Source: an uncultured Bacteroides sp.
GTDB lineage: Bacteria; Bacteroidota; Bacteroidia; Bacteroidales; Bacteroidaceae
Direction: 5' to 3'
DNA length: 64,000 bases
NCBI GenBank assembly: GCA_949289345.1
Contig: CASENS010000093.1
Coordinates: 1 to 64,000, forward strand
Part shown: one piece after another, positions 15,898 through 25,037 of the stretch
Position numbering within the stretch: position 1 is the first letter of the stretch
How the letters are laid out: each line of letters begins with the position of its first letter
Made by a program: the position numbers and the translations under genes
The notes under the pieces: generated by a model
The model's input: only the letters and a program-made list of their open reading frames with translations
What the model was told of the DNA's origin: nothing
The model's database searches: none

Positions 15898-18186
15898 ATG
15901 AAACAATACCTCATCACCGATGAATGGAGTATCCGCGAAGACGGATTTCATAGCGACTACCTTCGCATGACGGAAAGTATCTTCAGCCTGGGGAACGGGC
16001 GTATAGGCCAACGCGGAAACTTTGAGGAACCTTACTCAAGCGACAGTTATCCGGCTTGCTTTGTGGCCGGAGTGCCTTACTTGGACAAGACCCGCACGGG
16101 CTGGTGGAAGAACGGTTTCCCAACTTATTACACCCGCATACCCCGAGCCGCCAACTGGAGTCGTATACGCCTGCGTCTCTTTGATGAAGAACTGGATTTG
16201 GCACGCTGGGGTATCGATTCCTATGCCCGTGAACTGAGCATGCGCCGGGGAATCGCCTATCGAGACATGGAAGTTACATCACCCCGAGGTAAAGGACTAC
16301 GCATACATGTGGAGCACTTGACGCATATGGCACGCCCGGACCTTTGCTTGGTGAAGTATCAGGTGACCTCGCTTAACTACACCGGAAAACTCTCCCTTAT
16401 GCCCTTGATAGAAGCCAACTTGAAAGACCACTCCGAGGTGACAGGTGAGCGCGTATGGAATCTCCTGAGTGAAGGAACCACGCCTCATGTGGCCTATATG
16501 CACACCCAGACCCGGCATGAGGATGCCCAGGTGTGCTATGCTCTCAGCTACCGAGTGGGGAAGAACCACCGGGAGACACCCCACAGCCCTATCCGAATCG
16601 AGAAGGAAGACACCATTGGCTTCAGTGTAGGCATCGATGTGAAGCCGGGCGACACCGTTTCACTCGAAAGCTACGTAGCCATCGCCTCCTCCCTTTATTA
16701 TGAGCGAAAGTCATTAGTGGGAACCTGCACCGAACTTGCCACCCATGCACGTGCCGAGGGTTGGGACACATTGATGGAAGAACACTGCCGGGCGTGGGAG
16801 GACATTTGGGACGAAGCTGATGTCACTATCGAGGGGGATCCCGAAGCTCAACAGGGCATACGTTACTGTATCTTCCAGCTCTACCAAACGTACCGTGGTG
16901 ATGACCCGCGTCTGAACATAGGGCCTAAGGGTTTCACGGGCGAGAAGTACGGAGGCAATACATATTGGAACACTGAGTTGTGTTGCGTGCCTTATTTCCT
17001 TTTGGCTACTTCGCGCCCCATCGCCGAGAACCTTCTGCGTTACCGTTACAACCAACTGCCGCAGGCCATTGCCAATGCGCGCAATCTGGGCATCGGAGGT
17101 GGAGCAGCCCTTTATCCCCAAGTGACTAACAACGGGGATGAATGTCACAATGAGTGGGAGATTACCTTCGAGGAGATACACCGTAACAGTATCATCATTC
17201 ACGCCATCATCCGGCACGCCCGTACCACGGGCAATATGGACTACATAGCTTCCTGCGGACTGGAGGTGATGATAGCAGTCTGTCGCTATTGGAGCCGCCG
17301 TGTGTCGTTCTCCGAACAGCGGGGACAATATGTCATTTTGGGGGTGACAGGTCCGGATGAGTATCAGAACAACGTGGACAATAACTGGTACACGAACTAT
17401 TCCTGCGTGCAATGCCTCAAGTCCACCTTGCAGGCCATCCGTCTCATCGCTTCCGAACGTCCGGAGGACTACGCTCGCATCTGCCGCAAGACAGGTTTCA
17501 ACTCAGCGGAGGAGAGCGCCCGTTGGGAGGACATTATACGTCGTATGTACCTGCCCGAGGACAAGGAACGAGGCATATTCGTGCAAAACGATGGATTCTT
17601 GGACAAGGAACTGTGCGATACCAGTGCCATTCCCTCGGAAGAACGCCCACTGAACCAGCACTGGTCATGGGACCGTATCCTGCGTTCATGCTATATCAAG
17701 CAGGCCGATGTGCTGCTTGGCATCTACCTTTACGGGCAACACTTCGATGTCGATACTTTGCGGCGCAACTTCCGTTTCTACGCTCCCATGACGGTGCACG
17801 AGTCATCCCTATCGCCCCACATTCACTCCATCCTCGCCGCACGCATCGGTGACATGGAACAGGCCTACGACCTTTTCATGCATGCCACCCGCATGGACTT
17901 GGATGACTATAACAACGAAGCTGAACAGGGTCTGCACGTCACCAGTATGCCCGGTGCCTGGATGGCTCTCGTAAGCGGTTTCCTGCAAACTTACGTAATA
18001 GACGGCACGCTCTGTCTAACGCCCCAATTGCCTCCTAAATGGAAAGGATACACCCTCCGACTGAACTTCCGTCAACGTACGCTCCGTGTTCGGGTGACGA
18101 AGGAAGAAGGGGTTAGCGTCACCAGACTTTCCGGCGAGCCACTCACTATCCGGGTATATGGAGAAGAGCGTATGGTGGGGGAATAA
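15898..18186 (+). CDS. GH65 disaccharide phosphorylase (maltose/kojibiose type)
   Basis: The 762-residue protein has the GH65 layout: N-terminal beta-sandwich, helical linker, (alpha/alpha)6 barrel and small C-terminal sheet. The acid Glu is in VTGPDEYQNNVDNNWYTN; the substrate-loop motifs KYGGNTYWNTE and LNQHWSWDR are also present. There is no signal peptide, so it acts in the cytoplasm, releasing beta-glucose 1-phosphate and glucose from an alpha-linked disaccharide using phosphate. Usually a beta-phosphoglucomutase gene is close by; here the next gene is on the other strand. Linkage specificity (maltose, kojibiose, trehalose, nigerose) cannot be settled by eye. Confidence 0.92.
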   Translation: MKQYLITDEWSIREDGFHSDYLRMTESIFSLGNGRIGQRGNFEEPYSSDSYPACFVAGVPYLDKTRTGWWKNGFPTYYTRIPRAANWSRIRLRLFDEELDLARWGIDSYARELSMRRGIAYRDMEVTSPRGKGLRIHVEHLTHMARPDLCLVKYQVTSLNYTGKLSLMPLIEANLKDHSEVTGERVWNLLSEGTTPHVAYMHTQTRHEDAQVCYALSYRVGKNHRETPHSPIRIEKEDTIGFSVGIDVKPGDTVSLESYVAIASSLYYERKSLVGTCTELATHARAEGWDTLMEEHCRAWEDIWDEADVTIEGDPEAQQGIRYCIFQLYQTYRGDDPRLNIGPKGFTGEKYGGNTYWNTELCCVPYFLLATSRPIAENLLRYRYNQLPQAIANARNLGIGGGAALYPQVTNNGDECHNEWEITFEEIHRNSIIIHAIIRHARTTGNMDYIASCGLEVMIAVCRYWSRRVSFSEQRGQYVILGVTGPDEYQNNVDNNWYTNYSCVQCLKSTLQAIRLIASERPEDYARICRKTGFNSAEESARWEDIIRRMYLPEDKERGIFVQNDGFLDKELCDTSAIPSEERPLNQHWSWDRILRSCYIKQADVLLGIYLYGQHFDVDTLRRNFRFYAPMTVHESSLSPHIHSILAARIGDMEQAYDLFMHATRMDLDDYNNEAEQGLHVTSMPGAWMALVSGFLQTYVIDGTLCLTPQLPPKWKGYTLRLNFRQRTLRVRVTKEEGVSVTRLSGEPLTIRVYGEERMVGE

Positions 18187-18188
18187 TT

Positions 18189-19028
18189 TTATAACTCCGC
18201 TTCTGTCCATTTCCCACCGTGCAACTCCATCACGTTGCGGTAACCCGCACGACGCAGGGCATGGAGGGCGGCTTCACGTCCGGAGTCGATGCGGTCGGGA
18301 TAGTGGGCATCGGTATTGACCTGCACACGGATGCCTAAGTCATGCAGAATGGTGAAGTAACGTTCATTGGGATAGAACACGCCCAGTTCCTTGTAAGCCT
18401 TGGTGTTTATTTCCATCTGCAGGCCTCGGCGTGCAATCTCTTCAAAGTAAGAACGAACCAGGACATCATACCAAGGTTCGTCCATGATGCCCACCCGCAT
18501 GCAGGAGGCGTTGAAGTGTATCTTGTCGGCATGTCCTACAATGTCAAATCCTCCATGACGCACCATAGACAAAGAACGGGCGTAATATTGGCGAACGGCC
18601 TCGCACACATCTCCGTCAAAATGTTTCTCCACCATTTGCCTGAACTTATTAGCCGGAAGGTCAGCATCCACAATCTGTCCTTCGGGGTCACGCAGGAGGT
18701 GAACGGAACCGATGCGATAGTCTAATGGCAGGTTAACGAAGCGGGGTAAGGCGGGATTATGACGTTCATCAAGATAGTCTATCTCCAGTCCGATGTACAG
18801 TTCGATACGCTTGCCATATGTGTGGCGCATACGGTGGAACTCGGCCAGATATTCATCCATGCGATCCCACTCCATCGTCCAAGCCGTGGGGAAAGGCAAA
18901 GGTGCGTGGGAGGAGAAACCTAAGGAGGTGAAGCCCCGGTCGATGGCAAAGCGGATGTGGTCATGCATTTGGCATCGCCCGTCACAATACAAGGTGTGGG
19001 TATGGTAGTTCGTAAGGGTTGCTTTCAT
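18189..19028 (-). CDS. PHP-family histidinol-phosphatase
   Basis: The 279-residue product has the HisK-type PHP fold: the metal motif NYHTHTLYCDG at residues 7-17, SLGFSSHAPLPFP, YIGLEIDYLD, and the C-terminal NTDAHYPD. Members dephosphorylate L-histidinol phosphate in histidine synthesis. Its start overlaps the stop of the ABC-F gene by one base, so the two are translationally coupled. Its 3' end is only 2 bp from the convergent GH65 gene, leaving no room for a separate terminator. No his genes are nearby, so another phosphoester substrate is possible. Confidence 0.85.
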   Translation of the reverse strand: MKATLTNYHTHTLYCDGRCQMHDHIRFAIDRGFTSLGFSSHAPLPFPTAWTMEWDRMDEYLAEFHRMRHTYGKRIELYIGLEIDYLDERHNPALPRFVNLPLDYRIGSVHLLRDPEGQIVDADLPANKFRQMVEKHFDGDVCEAVRQYYARSLSMVRHGGFDIVGHADKIHFNASCMRVGIMDEPWYDVLVRSYFEEIARRGLQMEINTKAYKELGVFYPNERYFTILHDLGIRVQVNTDAHYPDRIDSGREAALHALRRAGYRNVMELHGGKWTEAEL

Positions 19029-20821
19029 TATTCTTCTATTTCACTTAGTTCCATCCATCGTTCGGTTTTTTCATCTATCAGTCCGTCCACCACAGGCAGG
19101 CGTTTGGATTTCTCGGTCAGTTCGGCCACGGAGAGGGTACCGCTGCATAAGGCTTCTTCCAGAGCTTTCTTCTCGGCTTCCAAGGCTGCTATCTCCTGCT
19201 CCAGCGCCTCGAACTCTTTCCTCTCCTTATAGCTCATGCGGCGGGGACGGTTAGCGTTACGGGTGTCGCCATCGGACTTTTTGGCCGGAGCCGGACGGGA
19301 GGCGGCCTGTTGCGCGCGCTCGTGGCGGAGGCGGGCTTCCTTCCATTCCCGATATTGCGTATAGTTTCCCGGAAAGTCGCGTATGTCTCCTTCTCCGTTG
19401 AACACCAGCAGGTGGTCCACCACTTTGTCCATGAAATATCGGTCATGGCTCACTACGATGACACACCCGGCAAAGTTCCGCAGGTAGTCCTCCAGTATTT
19501 GCAGGGTCATGATGTCCAAATCATTGGTGGGCTCGTCCAACACCAGAAAGTTTGGATTACGCATCAAAACGGTGCAGAGGTATAGCCGGCGGCGTTCGCC
19601 TCCGGATAGTTTGTAGACATAGTTATGCTGGGTCTCTGGAGTAAAGAGGAAGTGCTGAAGGAATTGGGATGCGGTCAGCCGGTTTCCATTGCCCAAATCG
19701 ATGACTTCAGCGATGTCGCGCACCACGTCTATCACCTTCATCTGCTCGTCAAACCGAAGTCCTTCTTGCGAGTAATAGCCAAAGCGTACGGTCTCGCCCA
19801 CATCCAACGTGCCGCCATCGGGCTGCTCGATGCCCATCAGAATTTTGAGGAAGGTGGACTTTCCGGTGCCGTTATTGCCTATGATGCCCATCTTTTCATA
19901 ACGTGCGAAGATGTAGGAGAAATCGTCCAATATCTTCAACGGGCCGAAGGATTTGTACAAGTGGTCGGCCTCGAAGATTTTGTTGCCTATGTAGGATGCC
20001 TTTACATCAAGTCGCACTTGTGTGTTGTACGTGCGCTGTTTGGCTACTTTCTCCAGTTCGTAGAAGGCTTCTTCGCGATAGCGTGCCTTGTGTCCACGTG
20101 CCTGAGGCATGCGGCGCATCCATTCTAATTCCGTGCGATACAGGTTGTTGGCACGCTCCACCTCGGCATTGTGTGCGTCGATGCGTTCCTGGCGCTTCTC
20201 TAAATAATAGGAGTAATTGCCTTTGTAGGCGTAAAGAGTGCGATTGTCTATTTCCAGAATGCCGGAACATACGCGGTCGAGGAAGTAACGGTCGTGCGTC
20301 ACCATGAGGAGAGTCACATTGGTGCGGCGCAGATAATCCTCCAGCCACTCGGTCATGTCCAAGTCCAGGTGGTTGGTAGGCTCGTCCAGCAGGAGAAAAT
20401 CAGGCTCGCTGATGAGCGTATCGGCCAAGGCCACACGCTTCAGCTGTCCTCCGGAGAGGTTTCCTATGCGCTGGTCGAAGTCACGTATATTAAGTTGGGA
20501 AAGTATTTGCTTGGCCTTCAGCTCATGCTCCTCGTTATGGTTCCGCCCATAATGGAAACAGGCCTGTAGTACGGTCAGTTCGGCCGGATAGTGGGGCGTC
20601 TGCTCTAAATAGCCCACACGCAAGTCGCGCCTGTAGGTCAAGGTGCCGGAGTCGTATCCTTCCTTTCCGGACAGGATATTGAGCAAGGTCGTCTTCCCGC
20701 TTCCGTTGCGTGCGATGAGTCCCACCCGCTGGCCTTCCGCCAGGCCGAAGGAGATGTCCTCAAACAACACCCGGTCACCAAAGGACTTGGTCAGGTTTTC
20801 TACTTGTAGGATTGGGGTCAT
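19028..20821 (-). CDS. ABC-F family ATPase (Uup type)
   Basis: The 597-residue protein has two ABC cassettes and no membrane segments. Cassette 1 has ARNGSGKTT (about 37-45), LSGGQLKRVAL and LLLDEPTNHLD; cassette 2 has GNNGTGKST, LSGGERRRLYL and LVLDEPTNDLD. The linker between them is lysine and arginine rich, as in ribosome-binding members. The C-terminal ~80 residues (FEALEQEIAALEAEKKALEE) form a coiled coil as in Uup. ABC-F proteins act on the ribosome to relieve stalls or protect against antibiotics. The histidinol phosphatase follows in the same operon. Confidence 0.93.
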   Translation of the reverse strand: MTPILQVENLTKSFGDRVLFEDISFGLAEGQRVGLIARNGSGKTTLLNILSGKEGYDSGTLTYRRDLRVGYLEQTPHYPAELTVLQACFHYGRNHNEEHELKAKQILSQLNIRDFDQRIGNLSGGQLKRVALADTLISEPDFLLLDEPTNHLDLDMTEWLEDYLRRTNVTLLMVTHDRYFLDRVCSGILEIDNRTLYAYKGNYSYYLEKRQERIDAHNAEVERANNLYRTELEWMRRMPQARGHKARYREEAFYELEKVAKQRTYNTQVRLDVKASYIGNKIFEADHLYKSFGPLKILDDFSYIFARYEKMGIIGNNGTGKSTFLKILMGIEQPDGGTLDVGETVRFGYYSQEGLRFDEQMKVIDVVRDIAEVIDLGNGNRLTASQFLQHFLFTPETQHNYVYKLSGGERRRLYLCTVLMRNPNFLVLDEPTNDLDIMTLQILEDYLRNFAGCVIVVSHDRYFMDKVVDHLLVFNGEGDIRDFPGNYTQYREWKEARLRHERAQQAASRPAPAKKSDGDTRNANRPRRMSYKERKEFEALEQEIAALEAEKKALEEALCSGTLSVAELTEKSKRLPVVDGLIDEKTERWMELSEIEE

Positions 20822-20856
20822 ATTGTATAATTTGAATGCGTCTTATTGGGAGCCAG

Positions 20857-21022
20857 TCTGAAAATCCGGTTGTGATTTGTTGATTGGTATAGTTATAAAC
20901 TTATTTATGTCAGTGACCTGACTATCGTTGGTTATCCGCCCAAATATTATTGGATACTTTGGCGTTTATCCTTGGATACTTCGCTATTTATCCTTGAATC
21001 CTTTTGCAACCGGTTTTTCGGA
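20857..21022. mobile_element. Candidate MITE with 22-bp array, family B (copy B1)
   Basis: Four tandem units start at 20928, 20950, 20972 and 20994, all exactly 22 bp apart, with the shared pattern TTGGATACTT....TTTATCC. Each centre TATCCTTGGATA is a palindrome. The array is enclosed by an imperfect terminal inverted repeat: GAAAATCCGGTTG at 20860-20872 and CAACCGGTTTTTC at 21007-21019, 12 of 13 matching. No reading frame of note. It lies between DUF3805/3806 and the ABC-F gene. The same unit, in opposite orientation, forms the array at 40061-40148. Confidence 0.55.
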
Positions 21023-21129
21023 CCGCCCCCCTTGTCTTAAACTCAGAGTTAGTAGGGTCTCACATTGGCAAAGCATTGGCTTCTTCTTTGCAGAACAAAA
21101 ACGTCTTCTTGGCTGAATATTGGCATGGA

Positions 21130-21957
21130 CTATGCTTGGCAAGCCTCGACATACGCTTCCACCAGATTTACCTTCCCGCCAGCCTTCACCTTGCTCCATG
21201 TCAGTTTCATGGGGTCCGTCCATGTGCCTGCAGCCAGGTTCAACAGGACAGGGGCTTCCCGGTTTCCGTCGATGAGCGTGCGCCACTCCAGCCCGTCCAC
21301 TTCGTTATTCAGAATAACACATAGCACAATGCCAAGCGCCAGCCAACGCTCTCTCTTCTTAGGGGGTATCACACCTTTGTCCACCAGTTCCTGCATAGAC
21401 TGAATATCGTCCTCCACGCCTTGAAAATCTTTTTTCAGCACCTCTTTCACGGTTTTCTCCACCCACTCATAAGCTTCGTCTATCTGGTAAATTTCCGATA
21501 TGCGTACAGGTATCAACTCGGCCGGATACTTCATGCCTGCCTGGCGTACCCGGAGGGAAGCGATAACACCTTCTGCCTCGTCTACAGGCTTATCCTGTCC
21601 GGTAGTGAAGGTGCACTCGAAGACGATGTCGCCGCTACCTGCCACCCAGATGTGGGAGACGTAGCGGTTTTCTCCCTCCATAAACATTTCCTGGCTGTAG
21701 GCACACTCGTATGCTCCTATTTTTATCCGCCTGGCGGAAGTGTTCTCGCGCAATTCCTGCTCCACGGAGTCGTGTCCGTAGGAGGCGTTTCCCCGATAGG
21801 CCGATATACGGAAATTGCCGGTCCACACGTTCGGATTATAGAAGAGAAATGCCTCTTCCGAATCCTCAAACTCATTCCAATCCGCCGGATAATCCATGGA
21901 GAACCACGCCCCCGGAGCTATAAAACGTTTTGTCTCTTTCATATTAAAAATGCTCAT
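21130..21957 (-). CDS. DUF3805/DUF3806 domain protein
   Basis: The 275-residue protein has no signal peptide or membrane segment. Residues about 12-135 (FIAPGAWFSMDYPADWNEFED...) fit DUF3805, a domain resembling those that present a lipid-free beta sheet; residues about 170-270 (DFQGVEDDIQSMQELVDKGVI.PPKKRERWLALGIVLC) fit DUF3806. Function is unknown for both. The start may be the ATG at 21957 or an internal one at 21942. It has its own promoter at 22054-22085. Its pairing with the neighbouring two-component genes (divergent) may be coincidental. Confidence 0.8.
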   Translation of the reverse strand: MSIFNMKETKRFIAPGAWFSMDYPADWNEFEDSEEAFLFYNPNVWTGNFRISAYRGNASYGHDSVEQELRENTSARRIKIGAYECAYSQEMFMEGENRYVSHIWVAGSGDIVFECTFTTGQDKPVDEAEGVIASLRVRQAGMKYPAELIPVRISEIYQIDEAYEWVEKTVKEVLKKDFQGVEDDIQSMQELVDKGVIPPKKRERWLALGIVLCVILNNEVDGLEWRTLIDGNREAPVLLNLAAGTWTDPMKLTWSKVKAGGKVNLVEAYVEACQA

Positions 21958-22053
21958 TTTACTGTCAGGAACAGATGGAACTTGAAAAAACTCACCCCCT
22001 TCTTCCCGAAAGAGGAACTTCAGTCACCTGCATAAATCCTCCTTACTCGCCTG

Positions 22054-22085
22054 CAAAGTTAACATTCCTATGGGTTTCCTGCAAA
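22054..22085 (-). promoter_or_regulatory. Promoter of the DUF3805/3806 gene
   Basis: On the minus strand TTTG (22082-22085), 20 bp, TAACTTTG (22054-22061): both boxes match the Bacteroidetes consensus exactly. The transcript would have a leader of about 90 nt. Confidence 0.65.
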
Positions 22086-22141
22086 CCTTGTAATCAGAAT
22101 GTAACACTTGTTTCATGTCTACGTAATAAAAAGGCCTCATT

Positions 22142-22173
22142 TTTGCACCGATAAAAAATAAAACATACATTTG
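22142..22173 (+). promoter_or_regulatory. Promoter of the two-component operon
   Basis: TTTG at 22142-22145 and TACATTTG at 22166-22173 with a 20-bp spacer. The response regulator ATG at 22196 follows 23 bp later. Confidence 0.7.
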
Positions 22174-22195
22174 TAACATATAAAATTCTAAAAGG

Positions 22196-22885
22196 ATGAG
22201 AACGTACCAAATATTAGTCGTGGACGATGAAGAAGATTTGTGCGAGATTTTGAAGTTCAACCTCGAAAACGAAAATTACATGGTGGATACAGCCAACTCG
22301 GCTGAAGAAGCCCTGCGGATGGACCTCAGCAAGTACGACCTGCTTCTGCTGGATGTGATGATGGGTGAGATTTCGGGTTTCAAGATGGCACGCATGTTGA
22401 AACAAGATTCTAAGACGGCACAGATACCCATCATTTTCATCACTGCCAAGGATACGGAGAATGACACCGTGACGGGATTTAACCTGGGAGCCGATGATTA
22501 CATCTCGAAACCTTTCTCCCTGCGCGAGGTGGCCGCACGTGTAAAAGCCGTATTGCGCCGCACCAATGCGGGCGAGTCCGACCAATTTGTAGAACAATTG
22601 ACGTACAAGAGCCTCACACTGGACATCGTGAAGAAAAAAGTGCTGATAGACGGAGAAGAAGCGCCTCTGACCAAAAAAGAATTCGAGATACTGAAACTTC
22701 TCTTGCAAAACAAAGGACGGGTATTCTCTCGGGAAGATATATTAAATAAAGTGTGGAGCGACGAAGTGTATGTGCTGGACCGCACCATTGATGTGAACAT
22801 CACCCGTCTGAGAAAAAAAATCGGAGTGTACGGTAAATGTATTGTAACACGTTTAGGATATGGGTACTGCTTTGAAGCCGAATAA
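22196..22885 (+). CDS. OmpR/PhoB-family response regulator
   Basis: The 229-residue protein has a receiver domain with acidic pair Asp10-Asp11, phosphoacceptor Asp53 (LLLLDVMMG) and switch Lys105 (DDYISKPF), followed by a winged-helix DNA-binding domain (LTKKEFEILKLLLQNKGRVFSRE... and VYVLDRTIDVNITRLRKKIG). It is the first gene of a pair with the histidine kinase, which overlaps it by 26 bp. Domain order and length are those of PhoB/RprY-like regulators. The genes it controls cannot be inferred from the neighbourhood. Confidence 0.95.
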   Translation: MRTYQILVVDDEEDLCEILKFNLENENYMVDTANSAEEALRMDLSKYDLLLLDVMMGEISGFKMARMLKQDSKTAQIPIIFITAKDTENDTVTGFNLGADDYISKPFSLREVAARVKAVLRRTNAGESDQFVEQLTYKSLTLDIVKKKVLIDGEEAPLTKKEFEILKLLLQNKGRVFSREDILNKVWSDEVYVLDRTIDVNITRLRKKIGVYGKCIVTRLGYGYCFEAE

Positions 22886-24653
22886 AATACGCCATTGTCT
22901 CTCGTTCAGCCGCAGGCTATTCTTGTCTGTCATCCTATTGTTCCTTATTTTTGCGGTAAGCGTCATCGCGTTCCAATACCAACGGGAAAAGACGTATAAG
23001 ATAGAATTGCTCAACCTGCAATTGCAGGACTACAACGAGGATCTCTATTACAAACTCCAGTCCAAGCCTGATACGCTTTGGGATTCGTTTATGGAAGACT
23101 ATCTGAGCAACAGTTTCAGTCCCAATCACCTGCGTGTGACCATCATGAATCTGCAGGGGGATGTCCTCTATGACAGTGCGAAGGACAGCGCTCAAATGGA
23201 GAACCATTTGACGCGCCCCGAAGTGCGGCAAGCTTTGTCAAACATGCACAAAGGATACGACGTGAGACGTACTTCGGCCACTACGGGTGTCACCTATTTC
23301 TATGCGGCTACCCACTGTAACAATGTTATTATCCGTTCCGCCCTGCCTTATAGCATTGACCTTGCAAAAGCCTTGGCCGTGGACAAGCACTACATTCTGT
23401 TCATCCTGCTTGTGACCATTGTGCTGGTGTTCATCTATTACCAATTTACCTCCCGACTGGGTACTGCCATCACCCGCTTGCGCCAGTTCGCCAAACGGGC
23501 GGATAAGAATGAACCGATAGAAGACCTCCAATCAGCCTTCCCGCACAATGAGTTGGGCGAAATATCGGAACACATCGTGCAAATATACAGACGTTTGCGG
23601 GAAACTAAAGAGGCTCTCTACATTGAACGCGAGAAACTCATTACCCACTTGCAAACTTCCCGTGAAGGGTTGGGCGTATTTACCCGCGAGAAACGGGAAA
23701 TATTGGTAAACAACCTGTTCATCCAATATGGAAACATCATTTCGGACTCAAACTTGGAGACTACCGAGGACATTTTCAGTATCCGTGAATTCCAAAAGAT
23801 TACGGACTTTATAGACCGGGCGCAACGTCGGCCCATGGGCAAGGACGAAAAACGAATCTCGCTCAACATCAACAAAAACGGACGCATTTTTGTGGTGGAA
23901 TGCATTATTTTCCAAGACTTGAGTTTTGAAATCAGTGTCAACGACATTACGCAGGAAGAAGAGCAGATACAACTGAAACGCCAGCTTACCCAAAACATCG
24001 CCCACGAACTGAAAACGCCCGTAAGCAGCATACAGGGCTATTTGGAAACCATCGTGGACAACGACAACCTTCCGCCCGAAAAGCTGAAGATGTTCATCGA
24101 ACGATGCTATGCGCAAAGCAATCGCCTGACACACCTCTTGCGTGATATCTCCGTGCTTACCCGCATGGACGAAGCCGCCAACTTGATAGACATGGAGAAA
24201 GTGGACTTGAGTGTGTTGGTGAACAACATTGTGAACGAGTCGGCCTCCGCTTTGGAGCAGAAACACATCACAGTGGTCAATTCCTTGAGACCTCACATCC
24301 TGTTGCGCGGAAACTACACCTTGCTCTACTCTATCTTCAGCAATCTGATGGACAATGCCATTGCGTATGCGGGCACCAACATACACATCAACATCAGCCT
24401 CTTCCGCGAGGACGAGAATTTCTATTACTTTAGTTTTGCTGACAATGGCGTTGGAGTTGCTCCCGAACACTTGAACCGCCTTTTCGAGCGTTTCTACCGT
24501 GTAGACAAAGGCCGCTCGCGCAAGCTGGGAGGAACAGGTCTTGGACTCGCCATCGTGAAGAACGCGGTTCTTATCCACGGAGGCACCATTTCCGCCAAGA
24601 ACAATCCCGAGGGAGGATTGGAATTCGTATTCACGCTGGCAAAAGATAGATAA
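22860..24653 (+). CDS. Membrane sensor histidine kinase
   Basis: The 597-residue protein has two membrane segments (about 19-38 and 177-196) around a ~140-residue periplasmic sensor, then a short HAMP-like linker, a PAS-like region (about 270-365), the dimerisation helix with His382 (QNIAHELKTPVSS), and a C-terminal ATPase with N-box LMDNAIAYA, DNGVGV and GGTGLGLAIV. It should phosphorylate the response regulator encoded just upstream; the reading frames overlap by 26 bp, which implies coupled translation. The stimulus is unknown. Confidence 0.94.
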   Translation: MGTALKPNKIRHCLSFSRRLFLSVILLFLIFAVSVIAFQYQREKTYKIELLNLQLQDYNEDLYYKLQSKPDTLWDSFMEDYLSNSFSPNHLRVTIMNLQGDVLYDSAKDSAQMENHLTRPEVRQALSNMHKGYDVRRTSATTGVTYFYAATHCNNVIIRSALPYSIDLAKALAVDKHYILFILLVTIVLVFIYYQFTSRLGTAITRLRQFAKRADKNEPIEDLQSAFPHNELGEISEHIVQIYRRLRETKEALYIEREKLITHLQTSREGLGVFTREKREILVNNLFIQYGNIISDSNLETTEDIFSIREFQKITDFIDRAQRRPMGKDEKRISLNINKNGRIFVVECIIFQDLSFEISVNDITQEEEQIQLKRQLTQNIAHELKTPVSSIQGYLETIVDNDNLPPEKLKMFIERCYAQSNRLTHLLRDISVLTRMDEAANLIDMEKVDLSVLVNNIVNESASALEQKHITVVNSLRPHILLRGNYTLLYSIFSNLMDNAIAYAGTNIHINISLFREDENFYYFSFADNGVGVAPEHLNRLFERFYRVDKGRSRKLGGTGLGLAIVKNAVLIHGGTISAKNNPEGGLEFVFTLAKDR

Positions 24654-24750
24654 ATCGGACTCAATCGGCTTATATGATACAAGGTAAACCGGTTTTTTGT
24701 TAAAACATTTTTATCCAACGGGGAATGCCGAACTTTCACAGGAAAAACGC

Positions 24751-24861
24751 TTAACTGTTCCTTCCGAGATAGTTAAGTGTTTACCCCCGAAATACTTAAC
24801 TGTTTCAGCAGGAACAGTTAAGCATTGCCGAGCAAACAGTTAAGTGTTTTTCAATAAACAT
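24751..24861. repeat. 22-bp period array, family A (copy A2, five units)
   Basis: Units start at 24751, 24773, 24796, 24818 and 24840 (spacings 22, 23, 22, 22). Each contains TTAACTGTT or TTAAGTGTT, near-palindromes around TTAA, joined by about 13 bp of freer sequence that often ends in AACAG or AATAC. It is the same family as 8045-8133. It lies in the gap between the histidine kinase and the convergent esterase gene. Outside it, TAAACCGG (24683-24690) and CCGGTTAA (24898-24905) may be remnants of terminal repeats. Confidence 0.6.
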
Positions 24862-25037
24862 AAATAGCTGTAAATCAGACGTATTTGAGCACTATTCCGG
24901 TTAATGGAAAGGATTGACCGCCCGTTTTATACATTTATTTGCATTCCGCCCGCTAAAAGGTGATTGAATGTCAATACGTATTGTCAAAATAAATCACATC
25001 CGCATTCAGGTATAGGATTGATTATAGATGCGCTTCA

